DNA of 64,000 bases from Pseudomonas fontis (GCF_028656955.1 NZ_JAMDGY010000032.1:1-64000), one strand, 5' to 3'; shown: positions 34,920 to 44,629, counted from the first letter of the stretch. The notes: generated from the letters alone by a model not told the origin. Program-made: numbers and translations.

Positions 34920-36245
34920 ATGAGCGTGCGACCTGATGTGGTTTGCTGGTACGAAGGCATGCAATTGCTACCCCAGCATTTTCAGTTGCAAGGGTTGCGG
35001 GCCGAGGCGTTGGCGGCGCACCTGGCCCAGGCCGGCAACCCCTGGTACTGGGGGGTTACACAGCTTGAGCTGGACCCGGCCGAGCTGGTCGCCGGCACGC
35101 TGCGCATCCTCAGGCTGGAGGCGACGATGCCCGATGGCCTGGCACTGGGCATTCGCGACGGCGAGGGGCCGCGGGTCGAGCTGAAGATTGCCGAGGCCGT
35201 CGCCAATGCCCCGGATGCCTGCGTAACGGTTTACCTGGCACTGGACCGGCTATGGCGCGGCAACAAGCTGCTGGGGCTAAACGGGCGGATGCACTCGGTC
35301 AAGGATCAGGCGTTTCCCAACCTGGTGACCGGCCTTGACGATGAGCTGGTTGAACTGTGGAAGCCCTGCCCGCGTCTGGTCACCGAGGCGGACAAGGGCG
35401 ATGCGGTGTGCTTGCCGTTGCTACGGGTGCAGAAGAAGGACGGCGGTTTTGAATGCGTGGGCGATTACGTCGCGCCTACGCCGCGCATCGTCCCGGAATC
35501 GCCGTTGGGCAAGCGGGTTGCGCGGCTATGCGCCGACGTCCGTGAGGCAGGCAAGGCGCTGGCCAATCAGTTGCGCCCCGAACAAATGGCCAGCGACCCG
35601 TTGCGCGCAACACACGCCTTTCGCCAGTCGGCAGCGCTGTGGGCACGTTTGCCAGAGGTGGAAGGCGCCCTGAAAAGCCGCATCGCCAGCCCGCAGAAGC
35701 TGCATGGGCTGTTGCTGGGGATGGCCGGCAGTTGGTCGGTGCTGAGCGCCAACCACAGCGTGCCGGCCTTTGCCCCGCTGGATTTCCTGGCGTTGTATCA
35801 GGGCTTCGACGAAGTCCTCGACTGGTTGGAGCAGTGCCTCAGTCTGCTGCGGGTGGGGTATCGCAGCCTGCCGTTCGAGAAGACCGCCAACGGTTTTGGC
35901 ATTCAACTGCCAACGCTCGAAGCGGGGGCTACGCTGGTGATTGGCTTGCGCATGCGTGCCGGCTCATTGGAGCAGGACGCCAGTCTCTGGCTGGCGCAGA
36001 CCACCATCGGTGCGCTCGAGCATGTCGACGAGATGATCCGCCAGCGCGCACGCGGCCTGGTGCCAGTGCCCATGGCCCGTGAGGCCCAGGGGGTGTTTGC
36101 TGCGGGTGAGCAGACCTATCTGTTTGAAATCGACACCGCCTCGCCGTCGTTCGTTGCGACCAAGCCGTTGCGCATCGTCGCGCCAGCGTCCAGTGAGCTA
36201 ACCGGGCCGTGGCAAATCGTTCTGCTGGTTCCCGACAATCAATGA
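34920..36245 (+). CDS. tssK: T6SS baseplate-membrane connector TssK
   Basis: A 441-residue trimeric protein that links the baseplate to the membrane complex. VCWYEGMQLLPQHFQLQGLRAE is the TssK/VasE N-terminal signature (the usual form is W-xEGM-L-PQHFQ). The start at 34920 is preferred because GAGAG lies at the right distance; another ATG at 34905 is too close to CAGG. It is followed by tssL after 24 bases. Confidence 0.93.
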   Translation: MSVRPDVVCWYEGMQLLPQHFQLQGLRAEALAAHLAQAGNPWYWGVTQLELDPAELVAGTLRILRLEATMPDGLALGIRDGEGPRVELKIAEAVANAPDACVTVYLALDRLWRGNKLLGLNGRMHSVKDQAFPNLVTGLDDELVELWKPCPRLVTEADKGDAVCLPLLRVQKKDGGFECVGDYVAPTPRIVPESPLGKRVARLCADVREAGKALANQLRPEQMASDPLRATHAFRQSAALWARLPEVEGALKSRIASPQKLHGLLLGMAGSWSVLSANHSVPAFAPLDFLALYQGFDEVLDWLEQCLSLLRVGYRSLPFEKTANGFGIQLPTLEAGATLVIGLRMRAGSLEQDASLWLAQTTIGALEHVDEMIRQRARGLVPVPMAREAQGVFAAGEQTYLFEIDTASPSFVATKPLRIVAPASSELTGPWQIVLLVPDNQ

Positions 36246-36269
36246 GTCGCTCGCGTACAAAGGAATCGT

Positions 36270-37037
36270 ATGACTGAAGGGATTGCCGTTTCGCGCTTTT
36301 ACGGCCTGCGCGAAGCACCGTTGAGCGCTGCCTTTGGCCAAGCCTGGCAGGCGTGGCTGACGGCCTGGAGCGAGATCGACAAAAGCGGCGAGAGCACGCC
36401 GTTGCTCGATGCGGTGGTCGAGTTTTCCGTTCGCACCACGCGCAGGCTGTGGCGAGATGCCTTCGCCACGGTTGGCGACTCCGCGCCGTTGCAGATCAAG
36501 GCCACGGTCTACGCCTTTGTCGCGTTGGTGGACGAAACCCTGCTGTACAGCGACTGGTCCGGGCAAGCGGCTTGGCAGGAGCGCCCGCTTGAACTGCGCT
36601 TGTATTCCAGTCGCCAAGCCGGTGAGCGGGTGCCAGTGGAGATCAAGCGCCTGCTTGATGAGCAGGCACCAACCAGCCGCGACCTGGCGAATGTCTACCT
36701 GCAATGCCTGATCCTCGGTTTCTACGGCCGCCTGCGGGGGCCGCGTGGCGAGGCTCTGCACTGCAAGTGGCGGCATGCGCTGTTCACCTTCACCCGTCAG
36801 CGCGAGCCGGACTACGCCAACGTCAGTGCGCTGCTGGCCGAGCCGTCCAGCGCCCCAGCGCAGCAATTGCCACTGCGCGAATCAATGCCCGACGGGATGC
36901 GCCTGGGGCTTCTGGCGCTGGCTGCGGTGCTGGTGCTGATTGGCATCGGTCATCTGTTCTGGCGCGATATCGGCGAGGAACTGTCACCCGTACTGCACCT
37001 GGCCACGCCGTATCAGGTGCTGGAGTCGACCTCATGA
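36270..37037 (+). CDS. tssL: T6SS membrane protein TssL (DotU family)
   Basis: A 255-residue inner-membrane protein with a cytoplasmic DotU domain and one C-terminal helix (LGLLALAAVLVLIGIGHLFW, about residues 212-231). KATVYAFVALVDETLLYSDW and LANVYLQCLILGFYGRLRG are the DotU landmarks. There is no OmpA-type peptidoglycan-binding extension, only about 24 residues after the helix. The stop overlaps tssM by four bases (ATGA). Confidence 0.92.
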   Translation: MTEGIAVSRFYGLREAPLSAAFGQAWQAWLTAWSEIDKSGESTPLLDAVVEFSVRTTRRLWRDAFATVGDSAPLQIKATVYAFVALVDETLLYSDWSGQAAWQERPLELRLYSSRQAGERVPVEIKRLLDEQAPTSRDLANVYLQCLILGFYGRLRGPRGEALHCKWRHALFTFTRQREPDYANVSALLAEPSSAPAQQLPLRESMPDGMRLGLLALAAVLVLIGIGHLFWRDIGEELSPVLHLATPYQVLESTS

Positions 37038-40000
37038 GCCTGTCATGGCTGGCCTGGGTGATCGGCATTGTGCTGGTGCTGTTGGTAGTGCTGCTGTGCC
37101 TGTGGTGGCTGCGCAATCGCAACGGCGTGGCCATCCGCAGTTTCTACTACGCCGTGCGGCAGATGGAGCACGACCAGGGCGTACGCAACCGTTATCAGGC
37201 GCCGTGGGTACTGATGGTCGGTGACGAGGTGCAAGGGGCACGGCTGTGCGCCAGCTGGAACCTGCGCGGTATCGACAAGCCGGCCTGGTTCGGCCGCTGG
37301 TGGTCTGACCCCAATGGCGCGGTGTTGGTGGTGCCGCAGTCGCTGTTCATGCCTGGCGAGGGCATGCAGGCGCAGAGCAGCGGTTGGTGGAACCTGCTCG
37401 GGCTGTTCCTGCGCATACGCGCGCGGCGCCCGTTGGATGCAGTGATCTGGACCATCGCTGCAGCCGACCTGCTTGATACCGAGAAGGCTGCAACCCTTGG
37501 CCTGGAAGCGCGCCGGCGTTTCATCGACCTGCTGCAGCGCCTGGGTATCCGCCTGCCGGTGTATGTGGTGGTGACCGGGATGGACCAGCTGCCGGGCTTC
37601 CAGGAGCTGATCAGTGTGCTGCCGCAGGAGGATCGCCAGCAGGTCCTGGGCTGGTCTGCACCCTTTGCCCCGGACGTGGCATGGCAGTCACAGTGGAGCG
37701 ACAGGGCGCTGGACGAGATCATCCAGGCGTTGTCCGAAGCGATCATCCAGGTTGGCACGCTGAATGGTCAGCTGCCTGCCGAACTGGGCTTTTTGCCTCA
37801 GCGTCTAGACGGCCTGCGGCGCAACCTGCAATTGCTTCTGTGGCCGGTGTTCCAGGGCAATACCCACGGTGAAGCGCCAGCGTTCCGTGGCCTGTATTTC
37901 ACCGCAAGCCATGCTGGCCAGGCCGATGCCGAGGCCCTTTCGGCACTCGACTCGCCGCTGGCGCAGGAGGCTTTTGCCCAGCAGCTCTGGCAGCAGCGGA
38001 TCAACGCCGAGCGCGGCCTGGCGCAACCGATTCCGCGCCTGTTGCAGTTGCGACAACGCTGGCAGCGCATGACTGCGTTGGGCCTGCTGGTGGTGGGTGT
38101 GTGCTGGATGGTGGCGATGATCTGGGTCTGGCAGCGTTCGGTGCGTGATGCCGGCGAATTGTCGCGGTTGTTGCAGAACGCCCAGAGCGAATACGTAGTG
38201 ATCAGCGACGACAATCACCGCCAGGAGCTGACCCGGCACAACGTCAAGGCATTCTGGACGGTGCTGGAACATGCACCGCGCTGGCATTTCGCCTCGCTGG
38301 TATACCCCAGTTCATGGTTCTCGTCGCTGGACGATCGCCTGGACAAAGTCCTGCAACACACCTCCATGAGCCACATGCACCAGCCGATCCATGACTTGCT
38401 GCAAGCGCAGCTCAGGGCGTTGCTGGCGATCAACGACACCGCGCGCCGTGGTGCTCCGGAAGGCAGCGACCCGGCGCAGTGGCCAAGCTACCTGAAGGCC
38501 CGGGAGCTGGTGCAAAAGGTCACCCACCTGGAGCAGATCAGCCAGCTTTATGCCCAGGCACTGAGCAACCAGAAAACCCCGCTGGATGAACTGATCCCGC
38601 TGAGCAACCTGGCGCTGGACCTGAACCTCAACGCCGGCACCCTGCCGCGCGCGGCGTATTACAACCGGCTGCTGGTCGAGAAGGGCCCTTCGCCGCTCAA
38701 ACCGCTGGATCTCTCGATGTACCGCAGCGCAATTTCAGCAAATTTCAATGCCCTGATGGCGAACTGGCTGGGGCATTATTTTCGCACCGAGAATTTTGTC
38801 AGCTCGGCCGGCTACCTGAAACTCTACCTGGACCGTATCGAAAACGGTCAGCCACAGACCCTCAAGGAACTTGAACACCTGGATTCGCTGGTCGAAGACT
38901 TGCAGGCCTCTATCGACCTGACCAACGCGACCTGGGGCCGTGGCAAGGGCCAGGACCTGGTCGCGGGCTATACCGAGCTGATGGAAAAGGTCCGCCAGAG
39001 CAAGGTGCTCGGCCCGGCGCAGGCGCTGGAAGTCGAACGCTTGGCCGAGCAGATGCAATACCGCTTCAAGGACCAGTGGATCGCCCAGAGCGCATCGAGC
39101 AAGAACCTGATGATCCAGAGCGGTAGCGGGCAGTTGGCCTTTCAGGAGCGCATCACCCAGTTGCAAAGCGCCATCAACCTGTTGCTCAAGCGCGACTTTG
39201 TCGCCCGCTCACTGCGCGAAGAGGGCGCCAACGCACCGGAGCAGTTGAGCAACGTTGACAGTGACGGCCTGCGGCTGGCGCTGAACTACTACGACAGCTA
39301 CAAACTGTATGCCCATGAGTCGTTGCCCGGGATTCCACCGGTGTACCGCAACGCACTGCTGAAAACCGCCGAAAACACCGCAGCAGACGCCATGTGGCTG
39401 AGCCTGAACCGTCACTCGGCCCAGGACGAACTGGAGCGCCCGCCGATGTTCGAGGTCAGGGCCGACCAGGCGTTGTCCTTGCACAAGGCGTTTATCCAGC
39501 TGCAGCGTCCGGACCTTGCCAGCAGCTTGCAGAGCTACCTGAACCAGAGCGCGCTCACCGACATCACGCAGGGGTTGGACAGCGTATTCGAGCAACCATT
39601 GTTCAGCGACCGGGCCAATATCGGCCAATGGGACGGCAGCAAGGATCTGGGCCTGCGGTTGTTTCGTGCAGTGGACGTCCAGGACCTGAAGGGCAGCCTT
39701 GAGCAGCAGTTCACGGTCATCGCGAAAATCACCGAGCTGCACACCCCGGCGATGGAATGGCTGATGACCCAGCAATCGAGCCTGACCCTGGCCGATGCCG
39801 CAGTGGTGACCCGCTTTCACTCCCTGAGTGAGGAAATGAGCAAGTACAAGGCGCAGAACCCGTCGAGTTCGCCAGCGCTGATTGCGCAACTGATCGTGCG
39901 CGATTTCAACGAAATGGACGACGCCAGTTGCCAGAAAATCCTCCTCTCGGCTACGGCGCCACACGCTACCGGGCAACTGGCCCAGCGTTGGGTCAGCTTG

Positions 40001-40843
40001 CAGCAGACGGCATTGCAGCGTTGCCAGGTTTTGCAGCGGCAAGCCGTTTCCAGTGCCTGGAACACGCTCGCGGGCTACTTCAACCAGTATCTGGCCGGAC
40101 GCTTTCCGTTCAGCAACGACCTGCGCGCTGCCGATGCCGACCCGGCGCGGGTGCAGTACTTGCTGAGCCTGATCGACAGCCACCTACCCCTGGCACAAGA
40201 CGGCCTGCGCCAGTTGACCTCTGCTGAGCGGGGCCCCGCACAGGCCTTTCTCGAGCGTCTGGCCCAGGCCCGTCCGTGGCTGGGGGCGATGTTGATGCGT
40301 GACCCGGCCGGGTTGTCGGGGGTCGACCTGGAAGTCCGCTGGCGCACCGACCGCGACAGCGAGCGCGGTGCCGACCAGGTGATCAGTTGGACCCTGGGCG
40401 CTGGCAACCGCGAAATCGCCCACCCCGGCGAAGACCAGGTGCTGCACTGGAATGTCGGGCAGCCGGTCAACCTGCGCCTGCGCTGGGCCAAGGACGGTAC
40501 CCAGCGGCCAGTGAACGACCCGTTGCAGCAGCAGTTGCACGTCAGCGGAGTGGAAGCCGAATGGTACTACCGGGGGCCCTGGGCCTTGCTGCGGCTGATG
40601 AATGCCCACGGTTCGAGGGTGCGCCAGCCGAACCTGAACTACACCGAGTTCCCCTTGAGCCTGGAGGTGCCTGTGCATGCACAGCCCACTGAAGTGAACC
40701 AGACATTGATGTTCCTGCGCCTGTCGCTGATGAGCCAGGGTGGCAAGGCCCCGCTGGCCATTCACCCACTGCCGGAGCAGGCGCCGCTGTCACCGTTCGG
40801 CTACGAACCACGTTCGCTGGCAGACAGCGGAGAGCAGCCATGA
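37034..40843 (+). CDS. tssM: T6SS membrane protein TssM (IcmF family) without Walker motif
   Basis: A 1269-residue inner-membrane protein bridging TssL to the outer-membrane lipoprotein. It has an N-terminal helix (4-27), a cytoplasmic domain, a second helix near residue 350 (ALGLLVVGVCWMVAMIWVWQ) and a large periplasmic part. The nucleotide-binding motif is degenerate: where IcmF proteins have GxxGxGKT, this one has MVGDEVQGARL, and where they have DTAG it has VVPQ; TKxD is changed to TGMDQL. TssM variants without ATP/GTP binding are known. ATG 37034 overlaps the tssL stop; the longer frame is a shadow. tssA overlaps its end by four bases. Confidence 0.92.
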   Translation: MSLSWLAWVIGIVLVLLVVLLCLWWLRNRNGVAIRSFYYAVRQMEHDQGVRNRYQAPWVLMVGDEVQGARLCASWNLRGIDKPAWFGRWWSDPNGAVLVVPQSLFMPGEGMQAQSSGWWNLLGLFLRIRARRPLDAVIWTIAAADLLDTEKAATLGLEARRRFIDLLQRLGIRLPVYVVVTGMDQLPGFQELISVLPQEDRQQVLGWSAPFAPDVAWQSQWSDRALDEIIQALSEAIIQVGTLNGQLPAELGFLPQRLDGLRRNLQLLLWPVFQGNTHGEAPAFRGLYFTASHAGQADAEALSALDSPLAQEAFAQQLWQQRINAERGLAQPIPRLLQLRQRWQRMTALGLLVVGVCWMVAMIWVWQRSVRDAGELSRLLQNAQSEYVVISDDNHRQELTRHNVKAFWTVLEHAPRWHFASLVYPSSWFSSLDDRLDKVLQHTSMSHMHQPIHDLLQAQLRALLAINDTARRGAPEGSDPAQWPSYLKARELVQKVTHLEQISQLYAQALSNQKTPLDELIPLSNLALDLNLNAGTLPRAAYYNRLLVEKGPSPLKPLDLSMYRSAISANFNALMANWLGHYFRTENFVSSAGYLKLYLDRIENGQPQTLKELEHLDSLVEDLQASIDLTNATWGRGKGQDLVAGYTELMEKVRQSKVLGPAQALEVERLAEQMQYRFKDQWIAQSASSKNLMIQSGSGQLAFQERITQLQSAINLLLKRDFVARSLREEGANAPEQLSNVDSDGLRLALNYYDSYKLYAHESLPGIPPVYRNALLKTAENTAADAMWLSLNRHSAQDELERPPMFEVRADQALSLHKAFIQLQRPDLASSLQSYLNQSALTDITQGLDSVFEQPLFSDRANIGQWDGSKDLGLRLFRAVDVQDLKGSLEQQFTVIAKITELHTPAMEWLMTQQSSLTLADAAVVTRFHSLSEEMSKYKAQNPSSSPALIAQLIVRDFNEMDDASCQKILLSATAPHATGQLAQRWVSLQQTALQRCQVLQRQAVSSAWNTLAGYFNQYLAGRFPFSNDLRAADADPARVQYLLSLIDSHLPLAQDGLRQLTSAERGPAQAFLERLAQARPWLGAMLMRDPAGLSGVDLEVRWRTDRDSERGADQVISWTLGAGNREIAHPGEDQVLHWNVGQPVNLRLRWAKDGTQRPVNDPLQQQLHVSGVEAEWYYRGPWALLRLMNAHGSRVRQPNLNYTEFPLSLEVPVHAQPTEVNQTLMFLRLSLMSQGGKAPLAIHPLPEQAPLSPFGYEPRSLADSGEQP

Positions 40844-41919
40844 CCGCGTCATCATCAGGTTTTTCCCCGCGGGTCAGCCCTTTGCTCGAGCCCATCGACG
40901 CCGACCCGCCCTGCGGCGTGAGCATGCGCTACGACGCTGCCTTCGACCGGCTGCGCGAGCTGCGCAGGGAAGACGATACCAGCCTGCCCACGGGTATCTG
41001 GTCCTCCGACCCCAAGCGCGCGGACTGGGGCGAACTCCAGCGTCTGGCCACGCAGATTCTGCGTGAGCGCAGCAAAGAGCTGATGGTCGCCGTGTGGCTG
41101 GGCGAGGCCTGGCTGCACAAGGACGGCCTGGCAAGCATCGTTGACGCCCTGGCGCTGGTGGGCGGGCTGTGCGAGCGCTACCCCGACGACGTGCATCCGC
41201 TGCCCGAAGACGGCGATCTGGAGTGGCGAGCGGCGCCGCTTGAGTCGATGGTGCGGTGCTATGAGCCGCTATTGCTGGCACGCCTGGCGTTGTTCCCGGT
41301 GTCGGCGCACGAGCAGGAGCCTTTCACCCTGCATGACTGGCAACAGATGAAGTTGCGCCAGGTGCTGATCAATGAGAGCAAGCCGGCCAAGGTCGCCGCG
41401 CAAGAGGCGCAGAGCCTGCAACAAAAGGTCAATGAACGGGTTCGCAACACGCCTCTGGCCTGGTGGCTGCAAGGGGCCGCGGCAGTCCGACTGGGGCTTG
41501 CCCAACTGGTGTTGCTCGAAGGCTGGTGCGATCGCTACCTGCTCGATTGCGCGCCGAATTTTGCGCCGCTGCGCAAGGTCATGCAGACCTTGGAGGGGTT
41601 GCTCAAGGACTTCATTGCCCTGCACCCGCCACAGGACTTTCCCGAGCCAACCCAACCGCTGGAAACGGAGGCAGAGATGGAGGTGCCCGCATCGCAACCC
41701 AGGCAACCCTTTGCCGAACCACGCAACCGCGAGGAAGCGTATCGGCAGTTGCTGGTGATTGCCGACTACCTGGCCCGCAGCGAACCGCACAGCCCGGTGC
41801 CGTACCTGATCCGGCGTGGTGTGGAGTGGGGCAACAAGCCGTTGCGCGAACTGCTCGCCGAGCTGATTGCCTCGGATGCCGAGGCGCGGCGCTTGTGGAC
41901 CTTGATGGGGGTGCTTTGA
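40840..41919 (+). CDS. tssA: T6SS protein TssA (ImpA-N)
   Basis: A 359-residue protein that caps or primes tube and sheath assembly. The N-terminal ImpA-N domain spans about residues 14-140 (PLLEPIDADPPCGVSMRYDA, KELMVAVWLGEAWL, DALALVGGLCERYPDDVHPL). The C-terminal region (EAYRQLLVIADYLARSEPHSPVPYLIRRGVEWGNKPLRELL) has the usual SPVPxLxxRAxxW-like motif. It overlaps tssM by four bases. It precedes a candidate effector gene by 62 bases. Confidence 0.92.
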   Translation: MTASSSGFSPRVSPLLEPIDADPPCGVSMRYDAAFDRLRELRREDDTSLPTGIWSSDPKRADWGELQRLATQILRERSKELMVAVWLGEAWLHKDGLASIVDALALVGGLCERYPDDVHPLPEDGDLEWRAAPLESMVRCYEPLLLARLALFPVSAHEQEPFTLHDWQQMKLRQVLINESKPAKVAAQEAQSLQQKVNERVRNTPLAWWLQGAAAVRLGLAQLVLLEGWCDRYLLDCAPNFAPLRKVMQTLEGLLKDFIALHPPQDFPEPTQPLETEAEMEVPASQPRQPFAEPRNREEAYRQLLVIADYLARSEPHSPVPYLIRRGVEWGNKPLRELLAELIASDAEARRLWTLMGVL

Positions 41920-41981
41920 GCCTTTGACGGCGCGACCTGATCTGCACCCCAAGCAACACTCACCGACAAGGATGCGCGACC

Positions 41982-42770
41982 ATGTACAAGCAAGCGGCCA
42001 ATGCACATCAACCTGATATCTGCCTGTCACTGACTTCAGAGTGGCTGGTGCACATGATGACCAGCCCGGACGCTGGCTTGGAGTGGTGCCGAAAGGCTTC
42101 GCGTGAGCAGGAACACAGTGCTTTCTATACCCGGCACCTGCGTGAACAGGCCGAGTTGACCAGCATGGTCGTCATCGATGATGCCAGAGCGAAGCAGGTA
42201 CAGCGTGAAAAGCTCGAGGAAGAGATGAGGCTGAAGCAAAAAGACGTCCTCCAGCGATTTGAGGACTACCAGCGGTTGCCGGTAGACGAGCAGGACGCCG
42301 CCACACTTGAAGGTATCCGGCGAGATGTGACCGTCTTCAAGACGACGTTCCAAACTGTGCTGGCCCAGGAACTGTCAGTGGTGGAAAGTACGTCGCTGAT
42401 CACGCAGTCCTTGCTGAACAAGACCACCGATAAGGTCAAGCTACTGGAGATGCGTCGTCTGGAGGTGCTGGCAGTCAAGGAACCGGCGAGCCTCAAGACG
42501 TTGGGTGAGGAGCTTCAACGCGTGGAAGACACGCCGCGTTATTACCTGATCAGTGTAAAGGCCAGGGCCGATGCTTCCCATGTGCTGGGGCTGGTCAGTA
42601 CCAAGAGCCCCTGGCTTTTTGGTACCAATGGCATGGTTTACTACTACGACTCAAACTTGAAGGCGATGCTCCTCAGCAATGGGCGGGCGGAGATGATCAA
42701 GACCCTGAACAAATTGCTGGATGGCGATTACCAGGGCATCAACCACATCTGGGAAATACGTAAGGTCTAG
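41982..42770 (+). CDS. Candidate T6SS effector, YopT/C58-like cysteine protease
   Basis: A 262-residue protein at the end of the tssJKLMA arm. The N-terminus has PDICLSLTSEWLVHMM, with Cys 14 placed as in the catalytic Cys segment of the YopT/AvrPphB family (G-x-C-x-x-L-S-x-x-W-hydrophobic). The C-terminus has ASHVLGLVSTK (His 200) and GMVYYYDSNLKAML (Asp 223), as in the H and D elements of those proteases (YFDPN-like). Between them lies a charged helical segment (about 60-180), probably coiled-coil, which makes the Cys-His gap longer than usual. AAGGA is ten bases before the ATG. No immunity-type gene follows, so a eukaryotic target is possible. Family assignment is an inference from motifs. 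Confidence 0.55.
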   Translation: MYKQAANAHQPDICLSLTSEWLVHMMTSPDAGLEWCRKASREQEHSAFYTRHLREQAELTSMVVIDDARAKQVQREKLEEEMRLKQKDVLQRFEDYQRLPVDEQDAATLEGIRRDVTVFKTTFQTVLAQELSVVESTSLITQSLLNKTTDKVKLLEMRRLEVLAVKEPASLKTLGEELQRVEDTPRYYLISVKARADASHVLGLVSTKSPWLFGTNGMVYYYDSNLKAMLLSNGRAEMIKTLNKLLDGDYQGINHIWEIRKV

Positions 42771-42779
42771 GCCTGAATC

Positions 42780-42808
42780 GCGGGGCCAGCGGATCGCCGC
42801 AGCCCCGC
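42780..42808. terminator. Convergent hairpin after the T6SS
   Basis: GCGGGGC and GCCCCGC enclose a smaller GCGG-ATC-GCCGC palindrome. It lies between the last T6SS gene and the convergent DMT transporter gene and could end both transcripts. Confidence 0.5.
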
Positions 42809-42812
42809 ACCA

Positions 42813-43715
42813 TTAGGCTGCTTCGGGGTGATTGGCGGGAGACTTCTGCGGCGGCTTGATCGAGCCGATATACACCGCCCCCAGCGTCAACAGTGCCCCG
42901 GCAATCTGCATCAGCGAGCTGGCCTTGCCGAGGAACACCACATCGATGGCATAGGTGATCACCGGCTCCAGCAGCAGGATCAACCCGGCCAGCCCCAGGC
43001 TGATCGCGCCGATCGAGCGGTTGACCAGCAACCAGCCGACGAACTGCACCAGCACCCCGTAGATCACCAGCATCAACAGCGTCTGCCCATCGACGATCAC
43101 CAGGCTTTCGCCGTTGGCCAGGGCATACCCCAGCAGCACCAGGGCCGCCCAGACACTGAGGTTGAGCATCTGCGCGAGGGTATCGCCGCCCGATTCCGGC
43201 TGGGCGCTGTTGAGCTTCATGAAGTACACGCACACCGCATACGCCAGGCCCGACAGCACGCCATAGGCCACGCCCTTGGCGCCGGCAGTGCTGCTCATTT
43301 CCGGAATCAGCAACAGGTACAGCCCGGCAAAGGCGAGCACGATCGACACCACGAAGTACACCGTCGGGCGCTCCTTGAGCAGCGCCAGCCCCAGCAGGGT
43401 CATGAAGAACACCTGGCAGTTGGTCAGGATCGAGCCGATGCCCGGGCCGACGATGTAGATGCTCTGGTGCCAGAGAATCAGGTCGATGGCCAGGAACACG
43501 CCGGCCAGGGCGGTGAGCAGCCGGGCCCTGGGATTTTTCAGTGCTGCGGGCACCTTGCGTACCCTCAGCGCGATATAGAACAGCAACGAGGCGATCAGCA
43601 TGCGGTAGAAGCCCGCGCCCCCGGCACCGATGTTGGCGAAGGCGACGGCCAGTGCAGAGAGGCTCAGCATCAGGCCGCCGATGGTCAGTTCTGCAATTGC
43701 GCGGTTGGGTGACAT
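42813..43715 (-). CDS. EamA/DMT-family transporter
   Basis: A 300-residue inner-membrane protein with ten predicted helices in two EamA repeats (residues about 6-135 and 150-290). PGIGSILTNCQVFFMTLLGLALLKERPT and the second-half counterpart SLGLAGLILLLEPVITYAIDVVFLGK are typical of drug/metabolite exporters. The substrate is unknown. It diverges from an AraC regulator gene 90 bases away, which probably controls it. Confidence 0.9.
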   Translation of the reverse strand: MSPNRAIAELTIGGLMLSLSALAVAFANIGAGGAGFYRMLIASLLFYIALRVRKVPAALKNPRARLLTALAGVFLAIDLILWHQSIYIVGPGIGSILTNCQVFFMTLLGLALLKERPTVYFVVSIVLAFAGLYLLLIPEMSSTAGAKGVAYGVLSGLAYAVCVYFMKLNSAQPESGGDTLAQMLNLSVWAALVLLGYALANGESLVIVDGQTLLMLVIYGVLVQFVGWLLVNRSIGAISLGLAGLILLLEPVITYAIDVVFLGKASSLMQIAGALLTLGAVYIGSIKPPQKSPANHPEAA

Positions 43716-43804
43716 GAACGGCGTCTCGACTTGTTTGACGGAAGAAGTGAGTGCTAATTTTGCCGAGCCGCCATGCCGGCGTATTGGACGAAACTGGACA
43801 GGTC

Positions 43805-44629
43805 ATGATGGACACGCGCCACGACACGGATTTCACCCGCTTCCAGCGCATTGCCCAAGGGCATTGCGAGCTGCTGAGCGCGCGCTTCAGCACCCAGTCG
43901 TTCGGCCGCCATGCCCATGAGCGCTATGCCGTGGGGGCCATCAGTGGCGGGGTTGAAAAGCTCTATTACCGCGGCGCCGGCTACCTGGGCAGTGCCGGCA
44001 GCGTGGTGACCATCAGCCCCGGCGAGATCCACGACGGGCTGCCAGGCAGCGCTGAGGGCTGGAGGTACCGCATGCTCTACATCGACCCGCAGTGGCTCAA
44101 CCGGGTAGTGCTGCAGGGGCGCTGCGCGGAGGATCACATCCATTTGTTCCAGCATGCCTTCAGCCGCGATGAAGTGTTTGCCCAGGTGTTTTTGCAGCAC
44201 CATCAACTGATCGAGGCATCAGCCTCGGAGCTTGAACGCGACAGCCTGTTGCTGACGCTGTTGGCGGCGTTGTTCCAGCGCTGCGGGGCAGTGGGGGAGT
44301 GCAGGGTGGCGAGCGAGCGCGAGGCGGTGCGGCGGATTCGCAGCCGGCTGGATGACGATGTGGCCGGGGCGGTCAGCCTGGATGAACTGGCGGGGCTGGT
44401 CGGCATGGACCCGCTGTACATGATCCGGGTGTTCAAGAAGAGCGTCGGGGTGTCACCGCACAGCTACCAGATCCAGAAGCGCGTGGCCCATGTGCAGCAG
44501 CTTTTGCGCGCAGGCATGGGCATTGCCGATGCGGCGTTTTGCGCCGGGTTCTTTGACCAGAGCCATATGGCGCGGGCATTCAGGAAGGTGGTCGGGGTGA
44601 CGCCGGGGCGTTTCAAGGATTGTGGCTAA
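43805..44629 (+). CDS. AraC-family transcriptional regulator
   Basis: A 274-residue regulator. The N-terminal half is a cupin-like sensor domain (HAHERYAVGAISGG and SVVTISPGEIHDG). The C-terminal half (about 175-272) has the two HTH motifs of AraC proteins: SLDELAGLVGMDPLYMIRVFKKSVGVSPHSY and IADAAFCAGFFDQSHMARAFRKVVGVTPG. It likely controls the divergent transporter. ATGs at 43805 and 43808 are both possible; upstream in-frame codons to 43751 are not needed. Confidence 0.9.
   Translation: MMDTRHDTDFTRFQRIAQGHCELLSARFSTQSFGRHAHERYAVGAISGGVEKLYYRGAGYLGSAGSVVTISPGEIHDGLPGSAEGWRYRMLYIDPQWLNRVVLQGRCAEDHIHLFQHAFSRDEVFAQVFLQHHQLIEASASELERDSLLLTLLAALFQRCGAVGECRVASEREAVRRIRSRLDDDVAGAVSLDELAGLVGMDPLYMIRVFKKSVGVSPHSYQIQKRVAHVQQLLRAGMGIADAAFCAGFFDQSHMARAFRKVVGVTPGRFKDCG

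Noticed and set aside
36704..37033. N-terminal extension of TssM
   Set aside because: It overlaps tssL in another frame; the ATGA junction and the N-terminal membrane helix fix the start at 37034.
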